Positions 1 through 7,394 of a DNA stretch of 30,638 bases are shown piece by piece. The stretch covers positions 1 to 30,638 of the forward strand of contig JAOPWK010000112.1 in assembly GCA_025965735.1 (NCBI GenBank), read 5' to 3'. The first letter of the stretch is position 1, and each line of letters starts with the position of its first letter. Position numbers and translations under genes: made by a program. This DNA comes from Frankiales bacterium. Its GTDB lineage: Bacteria; Actinomycetota; Actinomycetes; Mycobacteriales; SCTD01. The notes under the pieces were generated by a model. That model was given only the letters and a program-made list of their open reading frames with translations. It had not been told where the DNA came from and ran no database searches.

Positions 1-599
1 CGGACGACGTCGTCCAGCCGGCCGGCAGCCTCCAGCGCGGCGGCCTCCGCCTGCGCGACGCCGTCGTCCGGGGCCTTCTTCCTGGGCTCGGGCCCGCTCC
101 TGCGGACCGGCCCGCCCACGGCGCCCTCGAGGTCGACGCCCCCGAAGCCGGCGTAGGACAGGGCGCGCACCAGCGTGCCGGAGCGGACGGCGTCGGCGGA
201 CGGCGCATCGGCGAGCGCCGCCTCCAGCGTGGAGGACACCTCGTCGCGCACCGCGGCGGTGGTGCTGCGACCGCTGAGCTCCACGGCCCGGGACGTGACG
301 GCGCCGACGAGCTCGCGCCGCTGCGCGCTCAGCTGCCGCAGCTCGTCGCCGTGGCCTCGGGCCTGCGCCTCCGCGAGCGCCGGGCCGAGGGAGAGCAGCT
401 GCTCGAGCAGGTCGGCCTCCCCGGTGGCGAGCAGGTTCACCAGCCAGGCGCCGACGCTGGGCTTGCGCAGCGCCTTGACCTGCGTGGCGAGCTCGGTGTC
501 GCCGTTCGCCTTGGCCTGCTTCGCGGCAGCGTCGCGAGCGGCGGTGAACTCCTCCGGCGCGAGCGCGTACAGCCGGTCGCTGATCTCGTCGAGGGTCAC
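1..599 (-). CDS. Conserved actinobacterial hypothetical protein (partial, cut by window edge)
   Basis: The reading frame opens at a GTG at 599 and stays open to the left edge, so at least 199 codons are present and the C-terminus is missing. The N-terminus reads VTLDEISDRLYALAPEEF, followed by an Ala/Lys-rich helix and a conserved-looking stretch VKALRKPSVGAWLVNLLA near residues 45-62. I recognise this layout from actinobacterial proteins of unknown function with an Ala/Glu-rich helical C-terminal half, but I know no assigned role. There is no signal peptide or membrane segment. The gene lies 17 bases downstream of the secreted-protein gene on the same strand. An AAGGAG overlaps that gene's stop codon but sits about 20 bases from the GTG, rather far for a ribosome site, so the start is tentative and translational coupling is possible. 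Confidence 0.7.
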   Translation of the reverse strand, partial: MTLDEISDRLYALAPEEFTAARDAAAKQAKANGDTELATQVKALRKPSVGAWLVNLLATGEADLLEQLLSLGPALAEAQARGHGDELRQLSAQRRELVGAVTSRAVELSGRSTTAAVRDEVSSTLEAALADAPSADAVRSGTLVRALSYAGFGGVDLEGAVGGPVRRSGPEPRKKAPDDGVAQAEAAALEAAGRLDDVV

Positions 600-616
600 G
601 ACGCCGATCGTGCCCG

Positions 617-2947
617 CTACTCCTTGCGGCGGACCGTGGCGGTGGTGCGGCTGGGCTCGCGCGCGTCGTCGCCGGCGTAGACGACCAGGACGTCCACAGA
701 CCTGGCGTTCCCCTTCGGGTACGTCGCCTGCGCCGTGGCTCGTCCGTCGGGGCCTGTCGTGGCGGGGTAGTCCCTGCCGTCGAAGGTGAAGACGACCGGC
801 TCGCCGGCGACGGGAGCGCCGCCGGACGTGGTGAGGGTCGCCGCGAGCCGGACCGCCTTCTGAGGCCCAGGCATCGTGTCGCCGTCGTACGCCAGCTCCG
901 TCCTGACCTTCTCCGGTGCGGCCGGCGGCGCCTCGGCGAAGGTGGCGTCGGTGGCCAGGGCGACCAGCGGCTTCTCGAAGCCGCGGCCGAACTGCTCGCC
1001 GACGGAGCCGTCGCGCTGGCCGGGCAGGAAGACCTGGCGCTGGGAGAACACGATCTCGTTCACCGGGACCGTCTGGCGGGCGTTGTCGCTGTCGACCAGG
1101 AACAGCAGGTGCACGCCGTGCGCGCCGATGTCGCCCTGGAAGAAGGCCGTGCTGTTGTCCACCACGCCGTCCTGGGGCGTCCAGCACCGGCGTGGCAGGC
1201 CGGTCGCGGGATCGGTGGTGGGCTCGCCTGCGCTGCGGAGCTTCAGCCGCGGCCCGGGGTTGGTGCCGGTGGCGTCGTCGAAGCAGGCGTCGTCGCGGTA
1301 GTAGGGCACCGCCGCCACGCTCTGCGCGAGGCCGCCGGCGGTGACGCTGCCCGGCTCGAAGGAGTAGCGGTCGACGATCGTGCCCTCGGGGCCGGCCGTG
1401 ACCGACCAGTCGAGGGCCGCGCCCGGCTTGCTCATCGTCGGGTCGGTGACGTCGAAGCTCTGGTGGTACGGGAAGGACTCGCAGAGGCCGGCCTGCTTGT
1501 AGACGTCGCGGTAGGTCTGCGTGACCTCGCCGGTGCCGTTGGCGTCGTACTTGGCGTTACACGGGTCGTCGAAGTTGCCCAGCACCTCGTCGTTCTGGCC
1601 GTCGACAGCCACGCCCGCGGGGATGTTCGGGTTGTAGTGCTTGGTCATGACCCCGGCGTTGTAGTCCCACTGGGCGTAGATGCCGTCCAGCGGCGGGATC
1701 ACGTGCACGCGCAGCCAGGTCTTCATGACCATGTCGTCGCGGTAGAAGGTCTCGCGCCGGATGACGTTGGTGCCGCTGTCGGCGCCCCAGGTCTCGCGGA
1801 CCGTGCGCACCGGCCCGCTGCGCTCGCCGAGCAGCGTGGAGGAGCCGCCCCAGTTGGTGTCCTCCTCCTCGTACCCGCAGCACGGCGTCTCGGACTCGGC
1901 GTCCTGCTGGAACGCACGCGCCTTCCAGCGGTCGACAAGGTCGGCGCCGTACGTCGTCGCCTGGTCCTCCTTGACGCGCACGTCCGTCATCAGCCAGCGG
2001 CCGTCGTAGCGGTAGCGGTACCGGTCGGTCTCGACGGTGGCGTAGTCGCGCGGCCGGCGGCGCTGGACGTCCGGGCTGCCGTCCGCCTTCCGGACGACGT
2101 TGCCGGCGGCGTCGCAGTACGGGCCGGTCGCGGCGTTGCCGTAGTTGTCGTAGGAGGACTCGCTCTTCTCGAACGTGCCGGCGATGGCGTCCCGCGTGTA
2201 CCGGACGTAGCCGGTGTCGGCGGTGAAGCTGGGTGCGAGGCCCTGCATGACGTACAGGTACGAGGTCTGCTGGGTGAGCGGGTCGACGACGGTGACCTGC
2301 TTGACGCCTGTGGTGCCGTGCGGGCGAAGCGCCTCGGCGGGAGCCTGCCCGCCGGCGTCGCGGGCCATGAAGACGACCTCGTCGTTGCTGTCCAGGCCCT
2401 TGATGGGGTCGACGGCCTTCTCGCTGGCAGCGACGGCCAGGCAGGTGTCGGTGGGGGAGGACTCCGTGAAGCGGAAGCCCTCGCGGTCGAAGGCGTACGT
2501 CGTGTGCTGGTCGGTACCGGAGTAGACCGAGAAGCCGGACGCGCTGTTGTCCAGGTAGCGGGTGAAGACCTCGTCCACCTGGAAGGGCACCTCGACGAAG
2601 CGGGAGCCGTCCCAGCGCCAGCCGGAGAGGGTGGACACGTCCGTGCCCTCCGGCGCGACCAGCGTGCTGCTGTCGACCTCCGGGTCCTCGTAGTGGTTGT
2701 GCTCGCACTGGTCGTCGAAGCTCTGGCAGTCGAACAGGTCCGTCAGCGGCGCCTTGGCCGTGACGTTGCTCGGCACGGCCCACGTGCCGAAGGCCTCGCC
2801 GGTGAGCACGACCGGGTCGACCTGCCGCGCGGCGGCGACGGTCAGGTCCGGCACCGGGAGCGGTGCGGCCTGCGCGGGCAGCAGCGTGACGGCGGCCGGC
2901 AGGCCGACGGTGGCGGTCAGGGCGAGGACGAGGGTGCGGCGCAGCAT
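617..2947 (-). CDS. Large secreted protein of unknown function with C-terminal Ig-like domain
   Basis: This 776-residue protein begins with a clear Sec signal peptide (MLRRTLVLALTATVGLPAAV, probable cleavage after AQA near residue 27), so it is exported. I do not recognise the family of the central region (about 40-670). It is rich in Asp, Tyr and Trp, and carries scattered cysteines including a C-C-G-Y-E-E-E patch and C-x-S-F-D-D-Q-C near residues 74-81, which could form disulfides outside the cell. The last ~90 residues (VRTELAYDGDTMPGP onward, with an AGEPVVFTFDGRDY strand pattern) look like a bacterial Ig-like fold. No catalytic motif, sortase signal or membrane anchor is visible. It is divergent from the Rieske gene across 119 bases, and the partial hypothetical gene follows it closely. 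No convincing ribosome site precedes the ATG. Confidence 0.8.
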   Translation of the reverse strand: MLRRTLVLALTATVGLPAAVTLLPAQAAPLPVPDLTVAAARQVDPVVLTGEAFGTWAVPSNVTAKAPLTDLFDCQSFDDQCEHNHYEDPEVDSSTLVAPEGTDVSTLSGWRWDGSRFVEVPFQVDEVFTRYLDNSASGFSVYSGTDQHTTYAFDREGFRFTESSPTDTCLAVAASEKAVDPIKGLDSNDEVVFMARDAGGQAPAEALRPHGTTGVKQVTVVDPLTQQTSYLYVMQGLAPSFTADTGYVRYTRDAIAGTFEKSESSYDNYGNAATGPYCDAAGNVVRKADGSPDVQRRRPRDYATVETDRYRYRYDGRWLMTDVRVKEDQATTYGADLVDRWKARAFQQDAESETPCCGYEEEDTNWGGSSTLLGERSGPVRTVRETWGADSGTNVIRRETFYRDDMVMKTWLRVHVIPPLDGIYAQWDYNAGVMTKHYNPNIPAGVAVDGQNDEVLGNFDDPCNAKYDANGTGEVTQTYRDVYKQAGLCESFPYHQSFDVTDPTMSKPGAALDWSVTAGPEGTIVDRYSFEPGSVTAGGLAQSVAAVPYYRDDACFDDATGTNPGPRLKLRSAGEPTTDPATGLPRRCWTPQDGVVDNSTAFFQGDIGAHGVHLLFLVDSDNARQTVPVNEIVFSQRQVFLPGQRDGSVGEQFGRGFEKPLVALATDATFAEAPPAAPEKVRTELAYDGDTMPGPQKAVRLAATLTTSGGAPVAGEPVVFTFDGRDYPATTGPDGRATAQATYPKGNARSVDVLVVYAGDDAREPSRTTATVRRKE

Positions 2948-3066
2948 GCGAGGGTGTTTCGCCGCCGGCGCGCGGATGCCTCTTGTGATCGCTCACAGCA
3001 GGTCGTGGCGGCGCTTGGAGCGGGTACAGGCCCGGCACCAGCCCCACGTCCCCCGGGAGTCCCCGC
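2948..3066. other. Intergenic region between divergent secreted-protein and Rieske genes
   Basis: These 119 bases must hold the promoters of both neighbours. I see a GGGAG eight bases before the Rieske ATG, which serves as its ribosome site, but no convincing -35/-10 pair for either direction. Confidence 0.5.
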
Positions 3067-3420
3067 ATGGCCCAGCACCGCACCTCCGCCGCCTCGTTGC
3101 CCGAGGGCTCCGTCGGCCGCGCCGGCCCCTGGACGCTCGCGAACCGCCGTGGGGAGGTCAAGGCGGTGTCGTCCCGCTGCCGCCACCAGCTGGCCGACCT
3201 GTCGAAGGGGACGCTGGACAAGGACGGCTGCCTGGTCTGCCCCTGGCACGGCAGCAAGTACGACCTGGACAGCGGCAAGATGGTCGAGGGCCCGAAGGGC
3301 TTCCTGTTCTACGTCGGCAAGACGCCCGGGTACACCCAGCTGGTCAAGGCGTACGGGGTCGTGCTCAAGCTCCGCCGCCGGACGGTCCGCCGTGACGGGG
3401 ACACGCTCGTCGTCGAGTAG
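3067..3420 (+). CDS. Small Rieske [2Fe-2S] ferredoxin-like protein
   Basis: The 117-residue protein carries a complete Rieske cluster motif: C38-R-H40 and C58-P-W-H61, where two Cys and two His bind a [2Fe-2S] cluster, followed by the usual GSKYDLDSGK strand. It has no signal peptide, membrane helix or catalytic domain, so it is most likely a soluble electron-transfer protein or the small component of an oxygenase/reductase system. No partner oxygenase or reductase lies nearby. The start has a good GGGAG site at eight bases. It lies 67 bases upstream of pup on the same strand; whether it is co-transcribed is unclear because a possible pup promoter lies in the gap. Its redox partner cannot be told from sequence. 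Confidence 0.85.
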   Translation: MAQHRTSAASLPEGSVGRAGPWTLANRRGEVKAVSSRCRHQLADLSKGTLDKDGCLVCPWHGSKYDLDSGKMVEGPKGFLFYVGKTPGYTQLVKAYGVVLKLRRRTVRRDGDTLVVE

Positions 3421-3444
3421 GCGCGGACTGTCGTAGGGCGCGGA

Positions 3445-3450
3445 TACTGT
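3445..3450 (+). promoter_or_regulatory. Candidate -10 box for the pup-proteasome operon
   Basis: TACTGT fits the actinobacterial TANNNT -10 pattern and would start a transcript about 30 bases before the pup ATG. No good -35 is visible at the expected spacing, so this is only a candidate. GAGGAG at about seven bases before the ATG is the pup ribosome site. Confidence 0.3.
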
Positions 3451-3487
3451 CGCTGCAGGACGTCGAGCGACACGCGAGGAGCACCCG

Positions 3488-3697
3488 ATGGCCACCAGGG
3501 ACAGCGGCGGGCAGGACCGCACGAGCAAGCGGACCGAGGACGTCGAGGAGACGCAGGTCGAGGCGACCAGCGACGTGCAGGAGCGGGTCGGGAAGCTGAC
3601 CGACGACGTGGACGACCTGCTGGACGAGATCGACGGCGTCCTCGAGGAGAACGCCGAGGACTTCGTCAAGGCTTATGTACAAAAAGGGGGTCAGTGA
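3488..3697 (+). CDS. pup: Prokaryotic ubiquitin-like protein Pup
   Basis: The 69-residue, highly acidic protein ends in VQKGGQ, the hallmark Pup C-terminus. In the known pathway Dop deamidates the final Gln to Glu, PafA then joins that Glu to substrate lysines, and the Mpa/ARC ATPase recruits the tag for unfolding into the 20S proteasome. The middle (KLTDDVDDLLDEIDGVLEE) is the region that forms a coiled coil with the ATPase, and the N-terminus is disordered and polar. The stop codon TGA overlaps the GTG of the downstream endonuclease VII gene (GTGA), and prcB and prcA follow, so the tag and the core protease are expressed together. A GAGGAG site supports the ATG. Identification is certain from length, composition and C-terminus. 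Confidence 0.97.
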   Translation: MATRDSGGQDRTSKRTEDVEETQVEATSDVQERVGKLTDDVDDLLDEIDGVLEENAEDFVKAYVQKGGQ

Positions 3698-4202
3698 TCT
3701 TGGAATGCTGCCCCGACTGCGGGCAGTCCAAGCCTCTGGACGACGTCCCTCCCGCTACACGGCGCGCGGACGGACGGACCACCTACTGCCAGCCCTGCCA
3801 CAACGCTCGTGGACAGGAGACCCGCAAGCGGTTGTACGGCGGCTCCCGGAGTACCACCTGCGCCGCCGGTACGACATCACGCATGCCGAGGTCGAAGCCA
3901 TGGTGGGGCTCCAGGGCGGCGTCTGCGCGCTGTGCCGGGAGCGTGCGCCGCAGCACGTGGACCACGACCACATGACCGGCCAGGTGCGTGGTGTGCTGTG
4001 CTCCTGCTGCAACCAGGGCTTGGGCAACTTCCGCGACAGGGCGGACGTCCTGCGCACCGCGATCGACTATCTCGAGAGGACCACGTGGCAGAGGCAGCAG
4101 GTGTCTCCGGGCGTCTACCGGGTCACTTCACCGCGACAGGCAGCAGCTCGTTCACGGAGTTCCTCGGAGCTGCAGCACCTGATCTCCTCCCGTCGCGGCT
4201 GA
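3694..4202 (+). pseudogene. Endonuclease VII / HNH-type zinc protein, apparent frameshift
   Basis: Translation from the GTG at 3694, which overlaps the pup stop, gives a zinc-ribbon start with C6-P-D-C9 and C32-Q-P-C35, ending in KRLYGGSR near 3849. The continuation, YHLRRRYDITHAEVEAMVG, then C-A-L-C, H-V-D-H-D-H and L-C-S-C-C-N-Q-G-L-G, lies in another frame beginning at about 3852. Together they match the recombination endonuclease VII fold (treble-clef zinc site plus His/Asp catalytic residues) that I associate with proteins encoded between pup and prcB in Streptomyces-like genomes. One base appears to be missing at 3847-3852. Without the shift, the first frame stops at 3975 and loses the nuclease domain. 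The second frame runs to 4202, overlapping prcB by 118 bases. A real mutation or a sequencing error would look the same here. The native role beside the proteasome is unknown to me. Confidence 0.8.
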
Positions 4203-4906
4203 CGCTGCCCGCCGGCACGGTGGACGCCCCCCACGGGACGACGATCGTCGCCGTCACCCACGCCAGCGGTGTCGTCATGGCCGGCGACCGCCGCGCCACG
4301 ATGGGCAACATCATCGCGCAGCGGGACATCGAGAAGGTCTTCCCGGCCGACGACTACAGCTGCGTCGGCATCGCCGGCACCGCCGGGCTCGCGATCGAGA
4401 TGGTGCGGCTGTTCCAGGTGGAGCTGGAGCACTTCGAGAAGCTCGAGGGCCACGTGCTCAGCCTGGACGGCAAGGCCAACCGCCTGAGCGCGATGATCCG
4501 CGCCAACCTCGGCATGGCGATGCAGGGCCTGGCCGTCGTGCCGCTGTTCGCCGGCTACGACCTCGACGGCAACGTCGGCCGGATCTTCAGCTACGACGTG
4601 ACCGGTGGGCGCTACGAGGAGCACAGCTTCCACAGCGTCGGCTCGGGCAGCATCTTCGCCCGCGGAGCGCTCAAGAAGCGCTACCGCGACGGCGTCACCG
4701 AGGCCGAAGCGGTCAAGCTCTGCGTGGACGCGCTCTACGACGCGGCCGACGACGACAGCGCGACCGGCGGGCCGGACCTGTCCCGCAAGATCTGGCCCAT
4801 CGTCATGAGCGTCACCGACGAGGGCCTGCGCCGGCTGCCGGACGACGAGGTGGGCGCGGTCGTGCAGACGGTCGTCGACGAGCGCATGACCAACCCGGGC
4901 GGCTGA
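4085..4906 (+). CDS. prcB: 20S proteasome beta subunit PrcB
   Basis: This is the catalytic subunit of the 20S proteasome, an N-terminal-nucleophile threonine protease. From the GTG at 4085 the protein has 273 residues. Residues 1-51 are the propeptide, containing SSSFTEFL and ending in HG, after which self-cleavage exposes Thr52. In mature numbering Thr1, Asp17 (in MAGDRR) and Lys33 (in IEKVF) are all present, so the active site is complete. ALYDAADDDSATGGPD near the C-terminus is a family signature. A GAGAGGA ribosome site lies a few bases before the GTG, and the propeptide length fits Streptomyces PrcB, which supports this start over the upstream open frame. prcA follows after 46 bases. Confidence 0.96.
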   Translation: MAEAAGVSGRLPGHFTATGSSSFTEFLGAAAPDLLPSRLTLPAGTVDAPHGTTIVAVTHASGVVMAGDRRATMGNIIAQRDIEKVFPADDYSCVGIAGTAGLAIEMVRLFQVELEHFEKLEGHVLSLDGKANRLSAMIRANLGMAMQGLAVVPLFAGYDLDGNVGRIFSYDVTGGRYEEHSFHSVGSGSIFARGALKKRYRDGVTEAEAVKLCVDALYDAADDDSATGGPDLSRKIWPIVMSVTDEGLRRLPDDEVGAVVQTVVDERMTNPGG

Positions 4907-4940
4907 GCATGACGACCAGCGTGACGTCCCAGGCGCGACG

Positions 4941-4945
4941 AGGAG
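4941..4945 (+). promoter_or_regulatory. Ribosome binding site deciding the prcA start
   Basis: AGGAG lies seven bases before the GTG at 4953. It selects this GTG, which also gives the MSTPFYVSPEQ N-terminus expected of the family. Confidence 0.6.
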
Positions 4946-4952
4946 AGCAGCA

Positions 4953-5657
4953 GTGAGCACCCCGTTCTACGTCTCCCCTGAGCAGGTGATGAAGGACAAG
5001 AGCGACTACGCGCGCAAGGGCATCGCCCGCGGTCGCTCGGTCCTCACGCTCGCGTACGCCGACGGGATCCTGTTCGTCGGCGAGAACCCGAGCAACGCGC
5101 TGCACAAGATCAGCGAGATCTACGACCGGATCGCCTTCGCCGCGGTCGGCAAGTACAACGAGTTCGAGAACCTGCGCCTGGCCGGGGTGCGGTACGCCGA
5201 CCTGCGCGGCTACCAGTACGACCGCCGCGACGTCACCAGCCGCGGCCTGGCCAACGCCTACGCGCAGACGCTCGGCACGATCTTCACCGAGGCCGGCAAG
5301 CCGTACGAGGTGGAGCTCGTCGTGGCCGAGGTGGGGGAGACGCCCAAGGACGACCAGCTCTACCGGCTGACCTACGACGGCAGCGTCGCCGAGGAGCACG
5401 GCTTCGTCGTCATGGGCGGCAACAGCGAGCCGCTCGCGACGTACGTCAAGGAACGCCACGACCCCACCGCACCGTTGGAGCAGGTGCTGCAGCTGGGCGT
5501 GGAAGCCCTCGCCCAGACCGGCCCCGACGCCGAGCCGCGCACCATCGTGGCCGACGACCTCGAGGCCGCGGTCCTCGACCGCACCCGTCCGCGGCGGGCG
5601 TTCCAGCGCCTCGCCGACAGCCGAATCGAGCGCCTGCTCGGCCAGGAGAAGAAGTGA
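4953..5657 (+). CDS. prcA: 20S proteasome alpha subunit PrcA
   Basis: This 234-residue protein forms the outer, non-catalytic alpha rings that gate entry to the proteasome chamber and dock the Mpa/ARC ATPase. The N-terminus STPFYVSPEQVMKDKSDYAR is typical of actinobacterial PrcA and forms the gate and alpha-ring segment. GIARGRSVLTLAYADGILFVGEN and KISEIYDRIAFAAVGKYNEF are family blocks. It lacks the processing site and active Thr of PrcB, as expected. The gene overlaps the FKBP lipoprotein gene by four bases (GTGA), so translation is likely coupled. pafA, commonly just downstream of prcA in other actinobacteria, is not present here. Confidence 0.96.
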   Translation: MSTPFYVSPEQVMKDKSDYARKGIARGRSVLTLAYADGILFVGENPSNALHKISEIYDRIAFAAVGKYNEFENLRLAGVRYADLRGYQYDRRDVTSRGLANAYAQTLGTIFTEAGKPYEVELVVAEVGETPKDDQLYRLTYDGSVAEEHGFVVMGGNSEPLATYVKERHDPTAPLEQVLQLGVEALAQTGPDAEPRTIVADDLEAAVLDRTRPRRAFQRLADSRIERLLGQEKK

Positions 5658-6184
5658 AGCCCCGTCTCGCGACCGCCGTTCTGGCCGCCGCCCTCGTCCT
5701 GACCGCCTGCTCCGACGGCGGTGACGACACCGTCGCCGCGCCGCAGGAGACCAGCTGCCCGGGCGCGCCGACGCCCGTCGAGCCGCCGGCCGACGCCACC
5801 ACGGACCTGAAGACCAAGCCGGTCATCACCACGCCGAAGGAGCCGGCGCCCACAGCGCTCCAGGTGTCGGACATCGTCGTCGGCGACGGCGACCTGGCCT
5901 GCTCCGGCCAGGCCGTCTCGATGCAGTACGTCGGCGTCACCTACGCCGACGGCAAGCAGTTCGACGCCTCCTGGGACCGCGGCGGTGAGCCCTTCCCGTT
6001 CCAGCTCGGCGGCGGGCAGGTCATCGGCGGCTGGGACCAGGGCATCGTCGGCATGAAGGTCGGCGGCCGCCGCCAGCTCGTCATCCCGCCGGACCTGGGC
6101 TACGGCCCGGCCGGCTCCCCGCCGGACATCCCGCCCGCGGCCACGCTGGTCTTCGTCGTCGACCTGGTGAGCGTCGACTCCTAG
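5654..6184 (+). CDS. FKBP-type peptidyl-prolyl isomerase, lipoprotein
   Basis: The 176-residue protein starts with a lipoprotein signal peptide whose lipobox L-T-A-C places the lipidated cysteine at residue 19, so it should sit on the outer face of the membrane. A Pro/Thr-rich linker (about 25-65) leads to an FKBP domain (about 70-176) with VSMQYVGVTYADGKQFDASW, FPFQLGGGQVIGGWDQGIVGM and LGYGPAGSPPDIPPAATLVF, which match the prolyl-isomerase core including its pocket aromatics. It probably speeds proline isomerisation in exported proteins. The GTG start overlaps the prcA stop and is preceded by AGGAG. FKBP genes are commonly near actinobacterial proteasome/paf clusters, but a functional link to the proteasome is unproven. 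Confidence 0.9.
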   Translation: MKPRLATAVLAAALVLTACSDGGDDTVAAPQETSCPGAPTPVEPPADATTDLKTKPVITTPKEPAPTALQVSDIVVGDGDLACSGQAVSMQYVGVTYADGKQFDASWDRGGEPFPFQLGGGQVIGGWDQGIVGMKVGGRRQLVIPPDLGYGPAGSPPDIPPAATLVFVVDLVSVDS

Positions 6185-6200
6185 CGGGCACTCTCCCGGC

Positions 6201-6602
6201 ATGCCCAAGACCACGAAGTCCGGCGCGCCCAAGAAGGACGAGCTCCCGAGCACGCTCCAGCGCTCGCCGCGCAAGGCCCAGGCGACCTTCGCCAAGACCT
6301 ACGACTCGGCTGTCGAGACCTACGACGGCGACGAGGGCCGGGCGGCGCGCACGGCGTTCGCCGCGGTGAAGCACTCGTTCGAGAAGGTCGGCGACCACTG
6401 GGAGCCCAAGGACGAGAAGGGGCCGAGCGACGGTGGCCCCGGCGACAACGCGGGCGGCGTGGACGCCAACGCCAGCAAGAAGCACCTGTACGAGCTGGCG
6501 CAGCGCCTGGAGGTGCCCGGCCGGTCGTCGATGAGCAAGGAGCAGCTCGTCGAGGCGATCGACCGCGCCAACCAGCGGGAGACGGCGCGCGCCCGTCGGT
6601 AG
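6201..6602 (+). CDS. ChaB-like protein with Rho N-terminal-type (SAP-like) C-terminal domain
   Basis: The 133-residue protein has two parts. Residues 10-70 (LPSTLQRSPRKAQATFAKTY then a Trp-containing helix ending near DHWEP) match the ChaB fold, named from an E. coli cation-transport regulator of uncertain mechanism. Residues about 94-125 (KKHLYELAQRLEVPGRSSM, then SKEQLVEAID) match a Rho N-terminal/SAP-like helical domain often seen in nucleic-acid-binding proteins. It is hydrophilic and cytoplasmic. The gene follows the FKBP gene by 16 bases with no obvious ribosome site, and tryptophan 2,3-dioxygenase starts nine bases later. The family is often called a cation-transport regulator, but I see no transporter nearby, and a DNA-binding role is equally possible. 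Confidence 0.82.
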   Translation: MPKTTKSGAPKKDELPSTLQRSPRKAQATFAKTYDSAVETYDGDEGRAARTAFAAVKHSFEKVGDHWEPKDEKGPSDGGPGDNAGGVDANASKKHLYELAQRLEVPGRSSMSKEQLVEAIDRANQRETARARR

Positions 6603-6605
6603 GTT
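6600..6605 (+). promoter_or_regulatory. Candidate -10 box for a leaderless kynA transcript
   Basis: TAGGTT fits TANNNT and lies six bases before the ATG at 6612, the spacing expected for a transcript starting on the start codon. It overlaps the ChaB stop codon. Confidence 0.45.
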
Positions 6606-6611
6606 GCCCGC

Positions 6612-7394
6612 ATGAGCGAGCGGCACTTCGGCGAGGAGGGCGCCCGGCTGTCCTACGGCAGCTACCTGCACCTGCCCGAGCTGCTCGACCAGCAGGTCCT
6701 GCAGTCCGACCCGGCGGCGCACGACGAGCTGCTGTTCATCACCGTGCACCAGGTGTGCGAGCTGTGGTTCAAGCAGTGTCTGCACGAGCTCGGCTTCGCC
6801 CGCGACCAGATGCTGGCCGGCCACACCTTCGAGCCGCGCAAGGCGCTGCAGCGCGTGCACAGCATCGAGCAGATCCTCATCGAGCAGGTCGTCGTGCTCG
6901 AGACGATGACCCCGCAGGACTTCCTCGCCTTCCGGGCGCTGCTCGCCCCGGCCAGCGGCTTCCAGTCGGTGCAGTTCCGCGAGCTGGAGTTCCTCTCCGG
7001 GGCGCGCGACCCGGCGTACGTCGACCGGCTCCGGCAGGCCTCGCCGGAGGAGCGGGAGCGCATGCACGCCCGCCTGGCCGAGCCGAGCCTGTGGGAGGCG
7101 TTCCTCTCGGTGTTGGCGCAGCGCGGCTTCCCCGTCGGCACGGTCGAGGAGCGCCGGGAGTCGTTCCTTCGGCTGGCTCGCGAGCGGGAGCACGCCGAGC
7201 TGTGGGAGCTCGCTGAGGCGCTGCTGTCCCACGACGCGCTGGCCAGCCAGTGGCGCAGCCGGCACGTCGACATGGTCGAGCGGCAGATCGGCACCAAGCC
7301 CGGCACCGGCGGCTCGAGCGGCGGCGAGTACCTCCGCTCGCGGCTGGCGATGCGCTACTTCCCGGAGCTGTGGGAGCTGCGCTCCTACCTGTGA
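6612..7394 (+). CDS. kynA: Tryptophan 2,3-dioxygenase
   Basis: This 260-residue cytoplasmic haem enzyme opens the indole ring of L-tryptophan with O2 to give N-formylkynurenine, the first step of the kynurenine pathway. FITVHQVCELWFKQ (His46) corresponds to the active-site His block of the family, SRHVDMVERQIG carries the expected haem-ligand His (His218), and TGGSSGGEYL is the loop that closes over substrate. Length is normal for bacterial enzymes. No kynureninase or formamidase gene is in the window, so the rest of the pathway must be elsewhere. The gene may have its own leaderless promoter. Its stop region overlaps the stop of the convergent GDPD gene by 10 bases, leaving no room for a terminator between them. 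Confidence 0.95.
   Translation: MSERHFGEEGARLSYGSYLHLPELLDQQVLQSDPAAHDELLFITVHQVCELWFKQCLHELGFARDQMLAGHTFEPRKALQRVHSIEQILIEQVVVLETMTPQDFLAFRALLAPASGFQSVQFRELEFLSGARDPAYVDRLRQASPEERERMHARLAEPSLWEAFLSVLAQRGFPVGTVEERRESFLRLAREREHAELWELAEALLSHDALASQWRSRHVDMVERQIGTKPGTGGSSGGEYLRSRLAMRYFPELWELRSYL

Noticed and set aside
1109..3436. Long plus-strand frame through the secreted-protein gene and Rieske gene
   Set aside because: It is antisense to the secreted protein and out of frame with the Rieske gene, which has a clear motif and ribosome site.
3847..3852. Programmed ribosomal frameshift in the endonuclease gene
   Set aside because: No slippery heptamer or stimulating structure is visible at the junction, so a base loss or base-call error is simpler.
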